Source of the DNA: Jeotgalibacillus sp. ET6 | Lineage (GTDB): Bacteria; Bacillota; Bacilli; Bacillales; Jeotgalibacillaceae | NCBI RefSeq assembly: GCF_029667115.1 | Contig: NZ_JARUIU010000001.1 | Coordinates: 124,001-188,000 of the forward strand | DNA length: 64,000 nucleotides | Direction of reading: 5' to 3' | In this document: positions 1 through 12,993 of the stretch, one piece after another | How positions within the stretch are numbered: the first letter of the stretch is position 1 | How the letters are laid out: each line of letters begins with the position of its first letter | The notes under the pieces: generated by a model | What the model was told of the DNA's origin: nothing | What the model saw: the letters and a program-made list of their open reading frames with translations, nothing else | Databases searched by the model: none | Translations under genes and position numbers: made by a program

Positions 1-2
1 TT

Positions 3-302
3 GAAACGGCTTTTACACTGCTGCACACCCGCTTTGTAAAAACGGAGAGATGGACGCTTGCTCAGCTCGTGGATTGGCTGACAATTAAACCGGCTCAGAC
101 ATTTAATCTTCCATCTGGAAAAATAGAGACAGGGAATGATGCCGATCTGGTGCTGATTGACTTGGAAATGGAAAAAGTAATTGATTCAAATGAATTTTTG
201 TCTAAGGGGAAAAATACACCTTTCAATGGATTAAAAACAATAGGATGGCCAGTGACGACGATCGTTGGCGGCCGGATCGTCTGGGAGGAGAATGCACAAT
301 GA
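3..302 (+). CDS. pyrC: Dihydroorotase, C-terminal part (cut by window start)
   Basis: Only the last 99 codons are present, open at the window edge. The readable part (ETAFTLLHTRFV, then LAQLVDWLTIKPAQTFNLPSG) matches the C-terminal end of class I dihydroorotases, which cyclise carbamoyl-aspartate to dihydroorotate in the third step of UMP synthesis. The metal-binding residues of the barrel lie outside the window. The stop codon overlaps the start of pyrAA (ATGA), as expected for translational coupling in the pyr operon. Identity rests on the C-terminal pattern and on the pyrAA-AB-K-D-F-E series that follows. Confidence 0.93.
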   Translation, partial: ETAFTLLHTRFVKTERWTLAQLVDWLTIKPAQTFNLPSGKIETGNDADLVLIDLEMEKVIDSNEFLSKGKNTPFNGLKTIGWPVTTIVGGRIVWEENAQ

Positions 303-1390
303 AAAGGCAATTAATTTTGGAAGATGGCACGATCTTTACAGGAGAAGGGTTTGGAAGCGCAGAGGAGACAGTTGGAGAAGTCGTTTTTAACACGGGAATG
401 ACAGGCTATCAGGAAATTTTATCTGATCCTTCATACTGCGGACAAATGGTGACGCTAACCTACCCGTTAATCGGAAATTACGGGATCAACCGGGATGATT
501 TTGAGTCCATTCAGCCTTCAATCAAAGCTTTAATCGTTCGTGAAGCAACTGATCTACCTTCCAACTTTCGCAGTGAATCAACCATTGATGAGTTATTGAT
601 TGAAAAGAACATCCCGGGGCTTTCAGGAATTGATACTAGAAAGCTGACTCGTTTAATCAGAAAGCACGGAACTTTAAAAGGGAAATTAACTTCTATGGAA
701 GTGGACGTGGATGAAGTCATAACAAATCTGCGGGAAACGGTGCTTCCAAGAGATCAGGTAAAAAAAGTATCGACTCCCAGCCCGTACCCGAGTCCAGGTA
801 GAGGAAAAAGAGTCGTGCTGGTTGATTTCGGTATGAAGCACGGGATTTTACGAGAACTGAACCGGCGGGATTGCGACGTCATCGTCGTACCTTACAATAC
901 TTCAGTCAATAAAATTTTGTCGCTTCACCCGGATGGCGTCATGCTGTCAAATGGACCCGGCGATCCAAAAGATGTCCCGGAATCCATCGAGATGGTTCGC
1001 GATCTGCTTGGGAAAGTGCCGGTGTTTGGGATCTGCCTTGGCCATCAGTTATTCGCGCTTGCCTGCGGAGGAGATACATTTAAACTGAAGTTCGGTCATC
1101 GAGGCTCGAATCACCCGGTAAAAAACCTTCACACGAACACGGTTCATATAACAGCTCAAAATCATGGGTATACAGTGGATCCGGCATCACTTCACGGCAC
1201 TTTTCTAGAAATTACTCATACCGCATTAAACGATGGAACGGTAGAGGGGCTGCAGCATAAAACAGCACCTGCATTTTCCGTGCAGTATCATCCTGAAGCC
1301 TCACCAGGACCTGATGATGCAAACGAATTATTTGATCAATTTATGACGATGATGGAACAGTTTACGGAGGAGGAAGCCATTCATGCCTAA
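299..1390 (+). CDS. pyrAA: Carbamoyl-phosphate synthase small (glutaminase) subunit, pyrimidine type
   Basis: Protein of 363 residues that hydrolyses glutamine and passes ammonia to the large subunit for carbamoyl phosphate synthesis. The N-terminal CPSase-small domain ([29 protein letters not shown]) is followed after a short Pro/Ser-rich linker by a class I glutamine amidotransferase domain. The nucleophile elbow is [13 protein letters not shown] and the distal His/Glu sits in [11 protein letters not shown]. The start at 299 is chosen because a GGGAGGAG Shine-Dalgarno lies at 282-289 and the length then fits the family; an in-frame upstream start at 245 would lie inside pyrC. The gene overlaps pyrC by 4 bases and pyrAB by 8. 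Confidence 0.97.
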   Translation: MKRQLILEDGTIFTGEGFGSAEETVGEVVFNTGMTGYQEILSDPSYCGQMVTLTYPLIGNYGINRDDFESIQPSIKALIVREATDLPSNFRSESTIDELLIEKNIPGLSGIDTRKLTRLIRKHGTLKGKLTSMEVDVDEVITNLRETVLPRDQVKKVSTPSPYPSPGRGKRVVLVDFGMKHGILRELNRRDCDVIVVPYNTSVNKILSLHPDGVMLSNGPGDPKDVPESIEMVRDLLGKVPVFGICLGHQLFALACGGDTFKLKFGHRGSNHPVKNLHTNTVHITAQNHGYTVDPASLHGTFLEITHTALNDGTVEGLQHKTAPAFSVQYHPEASPGPDDANELFDQFMTMMEQFTEEEAIHA

Positions 1391-4300
1391 ACGAACAGAC
1401 ATTAAAACCATTCTGGTTATCGGCTCAGGCCCTATTATTATCGGACAGGCGGCAGAATTTGATTATGCAGGTACTCAAGCCTGTCTGGCGCTGCGGGAAG
1501 AAGGATACAGAGTCATTTTAGTAAACTCGAATCCTGCTACTATTATGACAGATACAGAAATTGCAGATAAAGTTTATATGGAGCCGCTCACTGTGGAATT
1601 TATCAGTCAAATCATCCGAAAAGAACGACCGGATGCGCTTCTTCCTACATTGGGAGGTCAAACCGCATTAAACCTGGCAGTTGAATTATCCCAGTCAGGT
1701 GTCCTGGAAGAAAATAATGTGGAGATATTAGGGACTAAGCTGTCAGCGATTCAGCAGGCTGAAGACCGCGATCTTTTCAGAACCTTAATGAATGAACTGG
1801 GTGAACCGGTTCCCGAAAGCGATATTATTCATACATTTGAAGAAGCAAAATTATTTGTGGAAAGAATCGGCTACCCTGTCATTGTCCGTCCTGCATTTAC
1901 ACTTGGAGGTACAGGAGGCGGTATCTGTCACAATGAAAGTGAATTGAAGGAAATTGTTTCATCGGGATTAAAGTACAGCCCTGTTACTCAATGTCTGCTT
2001 GAAAAAAGCATTGCCGGTTTCAAAGAAATAGAATACGAGGTAATGAGAGATGCCAATGACCATGCCATTGTGGTGTGCAATATGGAAAATATAGATCCTG
2101 TAGGCATCCATACAGGGGATTCTATAGTGGTAGCACCCTCGCAGACATTAAGTGACCGGGAATATCAAATGCTTAGAAACTGTTCCTTAAAGATCATCAG
2201 AGAGCTTGGGATTGAGGGCGGCTGTAATGTCCAATTAGCCATCGATCCTGACAGCTACCAGTATTATATTATCGAAGTAAATCCGAGAGTCAGCCGTTCG
2301 TCGGCACTGGCTTCAAAAGCGACCGGTTATCCGATTGCTAAACTCGCAGCTAAAATTGCCGTTGGGCTCTCACTGGATGAAATGCTGAACCCGGTAACAG
2401 GAACTTCATATGCATGCTTTGAGCCTGCTCTTGACTATGTTGTAACAAAAATTCCTAGATGGCCTTTTGATAAATTTGAATCTGCCAAACGAAATCTGGG
2501 GACTCAAATGAAAGCCACAGGCGAAATCATGGCGATAGGGCGAACCATAGAAGAGTCGCTGTTAAAAGCAGTCCGTTCCCTTGAAAATGACGTGTATCAT
2601 TTAGAGCTTGACCAGGGTGATGCTTTAACAGATGAGTGGATTGAAAGAAGGATACGAAAAGCAGGAGATGAAAGACTTTTTTACGTAGGTGAAGCATTAA
2701 GAAGAGGCGTTTCAGTCGAAACCATCCATGATTGGAGTAAAATCGATCTTTATTTCCTCAATAAAATGCAAAATATCATACAGTTTGAAGAAGTGATCAC
2801 GGACAGCCAGACAGATGAAGTTTTATGGAAAGCCAAGCGGATGGGCTTTTCTGATAAAACAATCGCTGCTTTGTGGGGCTGCTCCGAGCAGGATGTCTAT
2901 GACAGAAGAAAAGAGAAAAATATTATCCCTGTTTATAAAATGGTAGACACATGTGCTGCTGAATTTGAGTCGGAAACCCCTTACTTCTACGGAACCTATG
3001 AAGAAGAAAATGAGTCCGTTGTAAGTAATCGCAGAAAAGTGATCGTTCTTGGCTCCGGACCAATCAGAATTGGTCAGGGAGTTGAATTTGATTACGCAAC
3101 CGTCCACTCAGTGTGGGCTATTAAAGAAGCCGGGTATGAAGCGATTATAATTAATAATAATCCGGAAACAGTCTCAACTGATTTTTCCATCTCCGATAAG
3201 CTGTATTTTGAACCGCTAACTCTTGAAGATGTGATGCATATTGTCGACCTGGAACAGCCTGATGGAGTAGTGGTTCAATTCGGAGGACAAACTGCCATAA
3301 ATCTTGCCGAAGGTCTTGTCAAACGCGGGGTGAAAATACTTGGAACGAGTCTTGAGGACCTTGACAGAGCGGAAAGCAGAGATAAATTTGAAGAAACATT
3401 AACAAAACTAGGCATACCACAGCCGGAAGGAAAAACAGCTGCCTCTGCTGAACAGGCATTGATTATTGCAGAATCAATCGGCTATCCCGTGCTGGTAAGA
3501 CCCTCTTATGTTCTTGGAGGCAGAGCGATGGAAATTGTGTATCACAAAGAAGAACTGCAGCAATATATGACCAGCGCAGTGAAAGCCAGCCGGGAGCATC
3601 CTGTGTTAATCGACCGCTACCTTACAGGCAAAGAAATTGAAGTAGATGCAATATCTGACGGAGAACATGTTTTAATTCCAGGCATCATGGAACATATTGA
3701 ACGGGCAGGAGTTCATTCAGGCGACTCCATTGCGGTCTATCCTCCGCAGTCCCTTTCAGATCATCAAATCCATCAGCTTGCAGACTACACGGAAAAGCTG
3801 GCTAAAGGTCTGAATATTAAAGGGCTGATCAATATCCAGTATGTGATTTCAAAAGGGGAAATCTATGTACTTGAAGTTAATCCGAGATCAAGCAGAACGG
3901 TTCCGTTTCTAAGTAAGATCACAGGCATTCCGATGGCGAATCTGGCGACTAAAGCAATCCTTGGAGCTGCACTTCCTTCGCTTGGGTATGGCACAGGTTT
4001 GGTTCAGCCGGGACCCGGAGTATTTGTAAAGGTACCGGTATTCTCCTTTGCCAAACTGAGAAGAGTCGATATTACACTCGGGCCTGAGATGAAATCAACC
4101 GGAGAGGTAATGGGAAAAGACGCTACGCTGGAAAAAGCTTTATATAAAGGGTTAGTCGCAGCTGGAATGAGTATGAAAAACCATGGTTCTGTCCTGTTGA
4201 CCGTAGCAGATAAAGATAAGCAGGAAGCAGCAAATCTTGCTGGCCGTTTTCATGCACTGGGCTATAAAATTCTGGCCACAGAAGGAACCGCTGCTATTTT

Positions 4301-4582
4301 CGACGAGCTTAAAATTCCTTATGAAATCGTAAATAAAATTGGTCAGGGAGAAAAAACCCTTTTGGATTTCATACAAACCGGGGAGATTCAACTGGTTATA
4401 AATACTTTAACAAAAGGGAAACAGCCGGCAAGAGACGGATTCCGTATTCGAAGAGAGTCTGTGGAGAACAGCATCCCGTGCCTGACTTCTCTGGATACAG
4501 CAGAAGCCATGCTGAAAGTGTTTGAATCCATGAATTTTATCATGGATCCAATGGGTGCTCCCAAAAAAGAGATGGTGAAAGT

Positions 4583-4586
<4 letters not shown>
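1383..4586 (+). CDS. pyrAB: Carbamoyl-phosphate synthase large subunit
   Basis: At 1067 residues this is the full-length duplicated ATP-grasp enzyme. The two homologous halves each begin with a Gly-rich loop ([19 protein letters not shown] near residue 14 and [18 protein letters not shown] near 555). The first half makes carboxyphosphate and carbamate, and the second phosphorylates carbamate. The C-terminal MGS-like region (about 930-1060, [11 protein letters not shown]) is where UMP/PRPP-type allosteric effectors act in the family. It works as a complex with the pyrAA product in the cytoplasm. It overlaps pyrK by 4 bases (ATGA). It lies between pyrAA and pyrK, so it is the pyrimidine rather than the arginine paralogue. 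Confidence 0.98.
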
Positions 4587-6977
<2,391 letters not shown>

Positions 6978-6997
<20 letters not shown>

Positions 6998-7586
6998 AAG
7001 TCTGCTTAGGATTGAAGCTGTATTCTTAAGACCTGAAAAACCTTTCACATGGTCATCTGGAATTCAGTCGCCTATTTACTGCGATAACCGGCTGACAATG
7101 TCATACCCTTCAGTCCGAAAAGAGATCGCCAGCGGATTGGCGGAGCTGATTAAAAATCATTATGCAGAAGCAGAAGTCATAGCAGGAACAGCAACAGCAG
7201 GAATACCGCATGCCGCATGGGTCAGTGATTTGCTCGATCTTCCGATGTGCTATGTCCGCTCCTCTGCCAAAAAACATGGAAAAGGCAATCAGATAGAAGG
7301 GCTTGTCACCAAAGGGCAGAAAGTTGTCATCATTGAGGATTTAATATCAACTGGCGGAAGCAGTCTGGAAGCAGCACTCGCATTACAGGAGGCTGGATGT
7401 GAGGTGCTTGGGGTTGCATCCATTTTTACATACGGTCTTTCAAAAGGAAAACATGCGTTTAAAGAGGCGGGTATCCGACAGCAATCATTGACGGACTATG
7501 AAACGCTGATAAAAAAAGCAGCAGAACTCGGATATGTAAAAAAAGAGGATCTTGAGTATTTAACTGCATGGCAGTCAACTGTTTAA
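6978..7586 (+). CDS. pyrE: Orotate phosphoribosyltransferase
   Basis: Protein of 202 residues that joins orotate and PRPP to give OMP. The PRPP-binding signature [17 protein letters not shown] is intact, and the flexible catalytic loop ([16 protein letters not shown]) precedes it. The ATG at 6978 is preferred because GGGAGGGAG ends about 6 bases upstream; an in-frame start at 6957 would be less well placed. The gene overlaps the pyrF end by 20 bases. It is the last gene of the pyr operon and is followed by a hairpin with a T run. Confidence 0.97.
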
Positions 7587-7715
7587 TAATATATCATGAG
7601 TGGAAGCAGGGGCTCCTGCAGAAATGACAGATGCTCAAGCCTTTCACGGGCAGGGCCTGAAAGCCTGATCCCCATCTCGGCCATGTGCCAATAAAGTACA
7701 GTGAACCGATTAAAG

Positions 7716-7746
7716 AGCATGAGACACTTTTGTCCCATGCTTTTTT
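7716..7746. terminator. Bidirectional terminator between pyrE and rqcH
   Basis: Arms AGCATGAGACA (7716-7726) and TGTCCCATGCT (7731-7741) with a CTTT loop pair with a single mismatch and run into six T residues. On the other strand A-rich sequence gives a matching U tract for the convergent rqcH transcript. The 130 bases between pyrE and this stem hold a smaller hairpin (GCAGG/CCTGC near 7606-7619) and no gene I can support. Confidence 0.8.
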
Positions 7747-7775
7747 AAAATAATTATGTTTTGGTTTTTACTGAA

Positions 7776-9485
7776 TCAATTTTTCTTTAACTTCAAGATC
7801 AGTTCTTCTGTAGGGGTGACAAAAACGGTCTCCTGATGATCATAGATCACATAACCTGGTTTTGCACCGCTTGGCTTTTTTACATGCCTGATTTTCGTAA
7901 AGTCCACCGGCACGGAGCTTGAGGATCTTGCTTTACTGAAATAAGCTGCGATGCTTGCTGCTTCAATGATGGATTCTTTCGATGGATTGGGATCTTTAAT
8001 GACTACGTGGGACCCTGGTATATCTTTTGTATGAAACCAAACATCATCCCTTGCTGCGGCACGATTTGTTAAAAAGTCATTTTGTTTATTATTTTTCCCG
8101 ACAAGGATGAGTAATCCTTCAGAGGAAGAATATTCTTCGAGCTTTGGTTTAGCCGGTTTTGTTTTCTTCTTTTTATGTTTGGCTTTTAAGTAGCCTTCTT
8201 CACTTAATTCCTCGCGGATTTCTTCAATATCAGACGTTGAAGCAGCTTCAAGCTGCTGAAGCAGTTGATCAAAGTAATGAACTTCCTGCTCTGCTTTATT
8301 AATTTGCTCTTCTACAATAATTAAAGCATTTTTCGCTTTTTGATATTTGGTAAAAAAACGTTGTGCATTTTCTGAAGGCGTTTTTCTAGGGTCAAGAGGA
8401 ATCACAATTTCTTCGTTATTTTCACTGTAATAGTTTTGTACAGTGATTTCTTTCATTCCTTTTTTCACAGCAAAAAGATTGGCGGTTAAAAGTTCTCCCT
8501 GCAATTGAAACTGATCGCCTTTTGAAGCCTGTTGAAGCGTTTTTTCAAGCTTTTTGATCTTAGCAGTGTTTTTGTCTTTTTCATTACGGATAAACCGTTC
8601 CAGATCGTGGCCCTGTTGTTTGACCCGGTCACGTTCTGCTTTGCCGAAGTAATACCGGTCAAGCATTTCACTTAAGGATTGAAAAGAAGTTTTCTTCGCT
8701 TCAGGGTATTGTTGAAGTGGAAAAAGATAGTAAAAATCCTTATCTTTATTTTGCATGAAGGACGGTTCATACAGATGATTTTGAAGTTTATTTATTAAAT
8801 CAGCAAAAGCATCCCATATGGCTTCTTTTGTTGAAAGGCCGGCACGCGCGACTACTTCTTTTGCAAACAGCGGTGACAGTCCTGCAAAGATCCGGACGAG
8901 CTGCCCATCCAGCTTTCCTGCGTTCCAGTCAATGCTTTTGATTAACTGATCTTTGTCTGCTTTAAATGGGTCAAGTTTGTCCTGCTCAGGCGGCCACTCA
9001 AAGGGAGAGCCCGGCATAATGGTTCTTACCCGGTTTACTGCAGGGGAAAGATGCTTAATGCTGTCAAGAATCATAGAGCGTTCTTTATCCACGAGTGTAA
9101 TGTTTGAATGTCTGCCCATAATTTCAATGACCAGCTGCTTATAAGAGATGTCTCCGATCTCATTTCGTCCTTTTACTTCAAGAACAAGAATTCGCTCCAT
9201 ATCTTTTTGATAAATGGATTCGATAATCGCTCCTTCAAGATGCTTTCTTAAAAGCATGCAAAACATAGGAGGTTCACTTGGGTTATCGCTTTGTTCTTTC
9301 GTTAATTGAACTCTTGAGTAGGTTGGATGTGCTGAAATAAGCAGTTTATGGTTTTTTCCTTGTGCACGTATCACGAATAGTAGTTCATTTTTAAACGGCT
9401 GGTGAATTTTGCTTATTCGCCCTCCGCTGATCGTTTCCTTTAATTCATTTGTCATAGCTCTAGTAAATAGTCCGTCAAATGACAT
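7776..9485 (-). CDS. rqcH: RqcH, ribosome quality-control NFACT-family protein
   Basis: Protein of 569 residues in the Rqc2/NEMF/FbpA family. In B. subtilis RqcH binds stalled 50S subunits and recruits tRNA-Ala to add C-terminal alanine tails. Order of domains: NFACT-N (1 to about 170, with EIMGRHSNITLVD), helix-hairpin-helix (about 170-270), long coiled coil (about 275-430, interrupted by the HhH-linked turn), then NFACT-R (about 445-569, ARDDVWFHTKDIPGSHVVIK). The residue pair at 97-98 is Glu-Arg. The gene faces opposite to its neighbours and starts at an ATG preceded by GAGGG. The alternative names yloA and fbpA refer to the same family. Confidence 0.94.
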   Translation of the reverse strand: MSFDGLFTRAMTNELKETISGGRISKIHQPFKNELLFVIRAQGKNHKLLISAHPTYSRVQLTKEQSDNPSEPPMFCMLLRKHLEGAIIESIYQKDMERILVLEVKGRNEIGDISYKQLVIEIMGRHSNITLVDKERSMILDSIKHLSPAVNRVRTIMPGSPFEWPPEQDKLDPFKADKDQLIKSIDWNAGKLDGQLVRIFAGLSPLFAKEVVARAGLSTKEAIWDAFADLINKLQNHLYEPSFMQNKDKDFYYLFPLQQYPEAKKTSFQSLSEMLDRYYFGKAERDRVKQQGHDLERFIRNEKDKNTAKIKKLEKTLQQASKGDQFQLQGELLTANLFAVKKGMKEITVQNYYSENNEEIVIPLDPRKTPSENAQRFFTKYQKAKNALIIVEEQINKAEQEVHYFDQLLQQLEAASTSDIEEIREELSEEGYLKAKHKKKKTKPAKPKLEEYSSSEGLLILVGKNNKQNDFLTNRAAARDDVWFHTKDIPGSHVVIKDPNPSKESIIEAASIAAYFSKARSSSSVPVDFTKIRHVKKPSGAKPGYVIYDHQETVFVTPTEELILKLKKN

Positions 9486-9530
9486 TGTGTTCCCTCATTT
9501 CAAAGCATTCTTTTTTCATCTTATCATTTT

Positions 9531-9561
9531 TTTACGTTTCACGTGTAAAATGTGCTATAAT
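9531..9561 (+). promoter_or_regulatory. Predicted SigA promoter for yicC-remA-gmk-rpoZ
   Basis: A perfect TATAAT at 9556-9561 is preceded by an extended TGC element; the -35 is weak (TTTACG at 9531, spacer 19, or TTACGT, spacer 18). It sits 59 bases ahead of the yicC-family start. The 134-base divergent gap must also hold the rqcH promoter. A minus-strand TTTACA overlapping 9547-9552 is a weak candidate for its -35. Confidence 0.65.
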
Positions 9562-9619
9562 GGGCTGATGAATGGACGATCACTCGATAAAATACACAGA
9601 ATGAAGGTGAGATCGACCT

Positions 9620-10495
9620 ATGGTAGTCAGTATGACCGGATTTGGCACCGGAACAGCTAAGGTTAACGATCTCAGCGTGACGGTAGAAATTAAATCTGTC
9701 AATCATCGATATTTAGAATGCGCGATCCGTGTGCCTAGAGAGCACGTATACCTTGAAGAATATGCCAAGCGTTTAATTGGTCAAACGATTAACAGGGGAA
9801 AAGTGGATGTATTTATCTCTCTTGCAGGTTCGGGTGCTGCGGACCGGTCATTGTCCATTGACTGGGATCTGGCAGATGCTTATTTTAAGTATGCAAATCA
9901 GCTTAAAGACCGGTATAATCTTAGACAGGAAGTACCGATCTCTTATTTTCTTGAAAATCCTGATCTTGTATCAATAAAAGAAGCACATATAAACCGTGAT
10001 GAAGTTGAGCCGGTTGTCGAAACAGCTTTAAAACAGGCTCTTGATTCTTTGCAATCTATGAGAACTGCTGAAGGAAAAGAACTTGAAAAAGACATTCTTC
10101 ATCATTTGCATTCTTTTAAATTGTGTACGGATAAAGCTGCAGGCCTCAATCCGGCTATAGTATCCAAATACCACACCAGACTCGAAAAAAGAATAAAAGA
10201 GTTTGCAGATGGACAGATTGATGAAAACAGGCTGCTGACAGAAGTGGCTGTTTTTGCAGAAAAAACAGATGTTACAGAAGAATTTGTCCGGCTTACCAGT
10301 CATCTGAATCAATTTCAAAATGCACTGTCTTTCGACGGAGCCGTTGGAAGAAAACTTGATTTTCTCACCCAGGAAATGAACAGGGAAGTTAATACAATTG
10401 GTTCTAAGGCAAATGACGCGGCATTAGTTTCCCTCGTTGTGGAAATGAAATCTTCACTTGAAAAAATTAGAGAGCAAATACAGAATATCGAATAA
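9620..10495 (+). CDS. yloC: YicC/YloC-family endoribonuclease
   Basis: Protein of 291 residues beginning MVVSMTGFGTG, the hallmark N terminus of the YicC-like family, and ending in the conserved DUF1732 block (GRKLDFLTQEMNREVNTIGSKAND). Members are Mn-dependent endoribonucleases implicated in RNA turnover. The central part has a helical, charged stretch (about 150-200). The AAGGTGAG ribosome binding site lies about 8 bases upstream. It heads a unit with remA, gmk and rpoZ, the same order as in B. subtilis. The Ca-type ATPase gene that lies before it in B. subtilis is absent. Confidence 0.92.
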   Translation: MVVSMTGFGTGTAKVNDLSVTVEIKSVNHRYLECAIRVPREHVYLEEYAKRLIGQTINRGKVDVFISLAGSGAADRSLSIDWDLADAYFKYANQLKDRYNLRQEVPISYFLENPDLVSIKEAHINRDEVEPVVETALKQALDSLQSMRTAEGKELEKDILHHLHSFKLCTDKAAGLNPAIVSKYHTRLEKRIKEFADGQIDENRLLTEVAVFAEKTDVTEEFVRLTSHLNQFQNALSFDGAVGRKLDFLTQEMNREVNTIGSKANDAALVSLVVEMKSSLEKIREQIQNIE

Positions 10496-10524
10496 ACTGA
10501 TTGGTACGCAAAAGGGGAGTCACA

Positions 10525-11408
<884 letters not shown>

Positions 11409-11409
11409 T

Positions 11410-11637
11410 ATGTTATATCCATCGTCTGATTCTCTTAGAAAAAATATTGATTCAAAGTATTCTCTTGTAAGTGTGGCAGCAAAACGTGCCAGAAATATGC
11501 AGGAGAAAGGGGATAAGGGAACCCTTGCCTCTTATCATTCCATTAAATTTGTCGGGCAGGCGCTTGAAGAGATAGCGGCAGGGCATCTGCTGATGAAGCA
11601 GCCTGTTGCAGGGATTGAATATGAAGATGAAAAATAA
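11410..11637 (+). CDS. rpoZ: RNA polymerase omega subunit
   Basis: Protein of 75 residues. [29 protein letters not shown] is the omega fold that wraps the beta-prime C terminus and aids core assembly. [15 protein letters not shown] follows. The ATG at 11410 is preferred, with GGAGG at 11396-11400 and a 9-base spacer; a TTG at 11401 would add three residues. Its stop codon lies inside the stem of a terminator. Confidence 0.93.
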   Translation: MLYPSSDSLRKNIDSKYSLVSVAAKRARNMQEKGDKGTLASYHSIKFVGQALEEIAAGHLLMKQPVAGIEYEDEK

Positions 11638-11665
11638 CAGCCTCCGGGTTGTTATTTTTTCTTTT
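11631..11665 (+). terminator. Intrinsic terminator after rpoZ
   Basis: AAAATAACA at 11631-11639 pairs with TGTTATTTT at 11650-11658, strengthened by a CC/GG step at the top. It is followed by a C-interrupted run of T residues to 11668. The 5' arm overlaps the rpoZ stop codon. It separates the yicC-rpoZ unit from coaBC. Confidence 0.85.
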
Positions 11666-11778
11666 TTTACAGCTATTTTCAACAGAGGAGCAAATGATCA
11701 GTAAGTATTTAAGTGAAAAATAGGCGAACTTCCTTCATAATAAAAAGTAATGATTGATGATCAAGGGAGATGTGATCC

Positions 11779-12993
11779 ATGAAAAAAAATATCCTGCTCT
11801 GTGTAACCGGAGGAATTGCAGTTTATAAGGCAGTTGCGCTGACGAGCAAATTAAGTCAGTCGGATTTCAATGTAAAAATAATCCTGACGAAAAGTGCAAT
11901 GGAATTCGTGACCCCTCTGACATTTCAGGTTATGTCACGCAATGATGTCTACTATGATACATTTGACGAAAAAGATTCAAAAAAAATAGCTCATATTGAT
12001 TTGGCGGATTGGGCAGATTTAATTGTAATCGCACCAGCTACTGCAAATGCAATAGGGAAACTCGCCAACGGAATTGCTGATGATATGGTTTCAACTACCC
12101 TATTGGCAGCAACGGCTCCAGTGTGGATAGCTCCAGCCATGAATGTTCATATGTACGACCATCCGGCTGTGAAAAATAATATTGCCACCCTTTATTCCTA
12201 TGGATACCGGTTCATTGAACCGTCTGAGGGCTTTTTAGCATGCGGCTACGTCGGAAAAGGCAGACTTGAAGAACCGGAAAAAATCGTTGAATTAATTAGA
12301 AAAAAATTCCAGCACGATAAAGGAAGTTTGTCAGGGAAGCATGTATTAATTACAGCAGGACCAACAAGGGAACATGTTGATCCTGTCCGTTTTTTTACCA
12401 ACCATTCAACGGGTAAAATGGGATACGCGATCGCCCAAACAGCTGTTGAGCTTGGGGCAAAAGTGACTCTTATCTCAGGACCGGTGGCCTTGAAAGAACC
12501 TGAAGGAGCAGAAGTGATCTCAATAGAAACCGCTGAAGAGATGAAACAGGCAGTCATGGAGCACTTTTCATCTGCAGATATCGTGATTAAAAGTGCAGCG
12601 GTGGCAGATTACCGGCCGGCTATGCGATATGATGAAAAAATGAAAAAATCAGAGGGGCCGATGTCTCTGGATTTTGAACGAACAGAAGATATTCTAAAAT
12701 TATTAGGTCAGCAAAAAAAACATCAAATTCTGGTAGGATTCGCTGCAGAAACAGACCATGTTGAGTATAATGCAAAGAAAAAACTGCAATCTAAAAATGC
12801 AGATATTATTGTAGCGAATAATATTAAACAAGAGGGCGCAGGCTTTAGCGGTGATACAAATATCGTGACCCTTTATTTTAAAAATGGAGAAAAGAAAGAA
12901 CTCCCCCTTCTGTCAAAGCACCAGGTTGCTGAAAAACTTTTCGTTGAAATCGGCCTGATGAATACACCGTCTAAAAGGATTGATACTGAATGA
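11779..12993 (+). CDS. coaBC: Bifunctional phosphopantothenoylcysteine synthetase/decarboxylase
   Basis: Protein of 404 residues for two steps of coenzyme A synthesis. The N-terminal flavin decarboxylase (CoaC, about 1-180) has the catalytic His in [12 protein letters not shown], the PAMNVHMY substrate clamp and the active-site Cys in [12 protein letters not shown]. The C-terminal synthetase (CoaB, from about 187) begins [37 protein letters not shown] lies before the ATG. It overlaps priA by 4 bases and leads the coaBC-priA-def-fmt-rsmB run. Confidence 0.97.
   Translation: MKKNILLCVTGGIAVYKAVALTSKLSQSDFNVKIILTKSAMEFVTPLTFQVMSRNDVYYDTFDEKDSKKIAHIDLADWADLIVIAPATANAIGKLANGIADDMVSTTLLAATAPVWIAPAMNVHMYDHPAVKNNIATLYSYGYRFIEPSEGFLACGYVGKGRLEEPEKIVELIRKKFQHDKGSLSGKHVLITAGPTREHVDPVRFFTNHSTGKMGYAIAQTAVELGAKVTLISGPVALKEPEGAEVISIETAEEMKQAVMEHFSSADIVIKSAAVADYRPAMRYDEKMKKSEGPMSLDFERTEDILKLLGQQKKHQILVGFAAETDHVEYNAKKKLQSKNADIIVANNIKQEGAGFSGDTNIVTLYFKNGEKKELPLLSKHQVAEKLFVEIGLMNTPSKRIDTE

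Noticed and set aside
8953-9144. Open frame opposite rqcH
   Set aside because: No ribosome binding site, no recognisable product, and it lies fully antisense to a well-supported gene.
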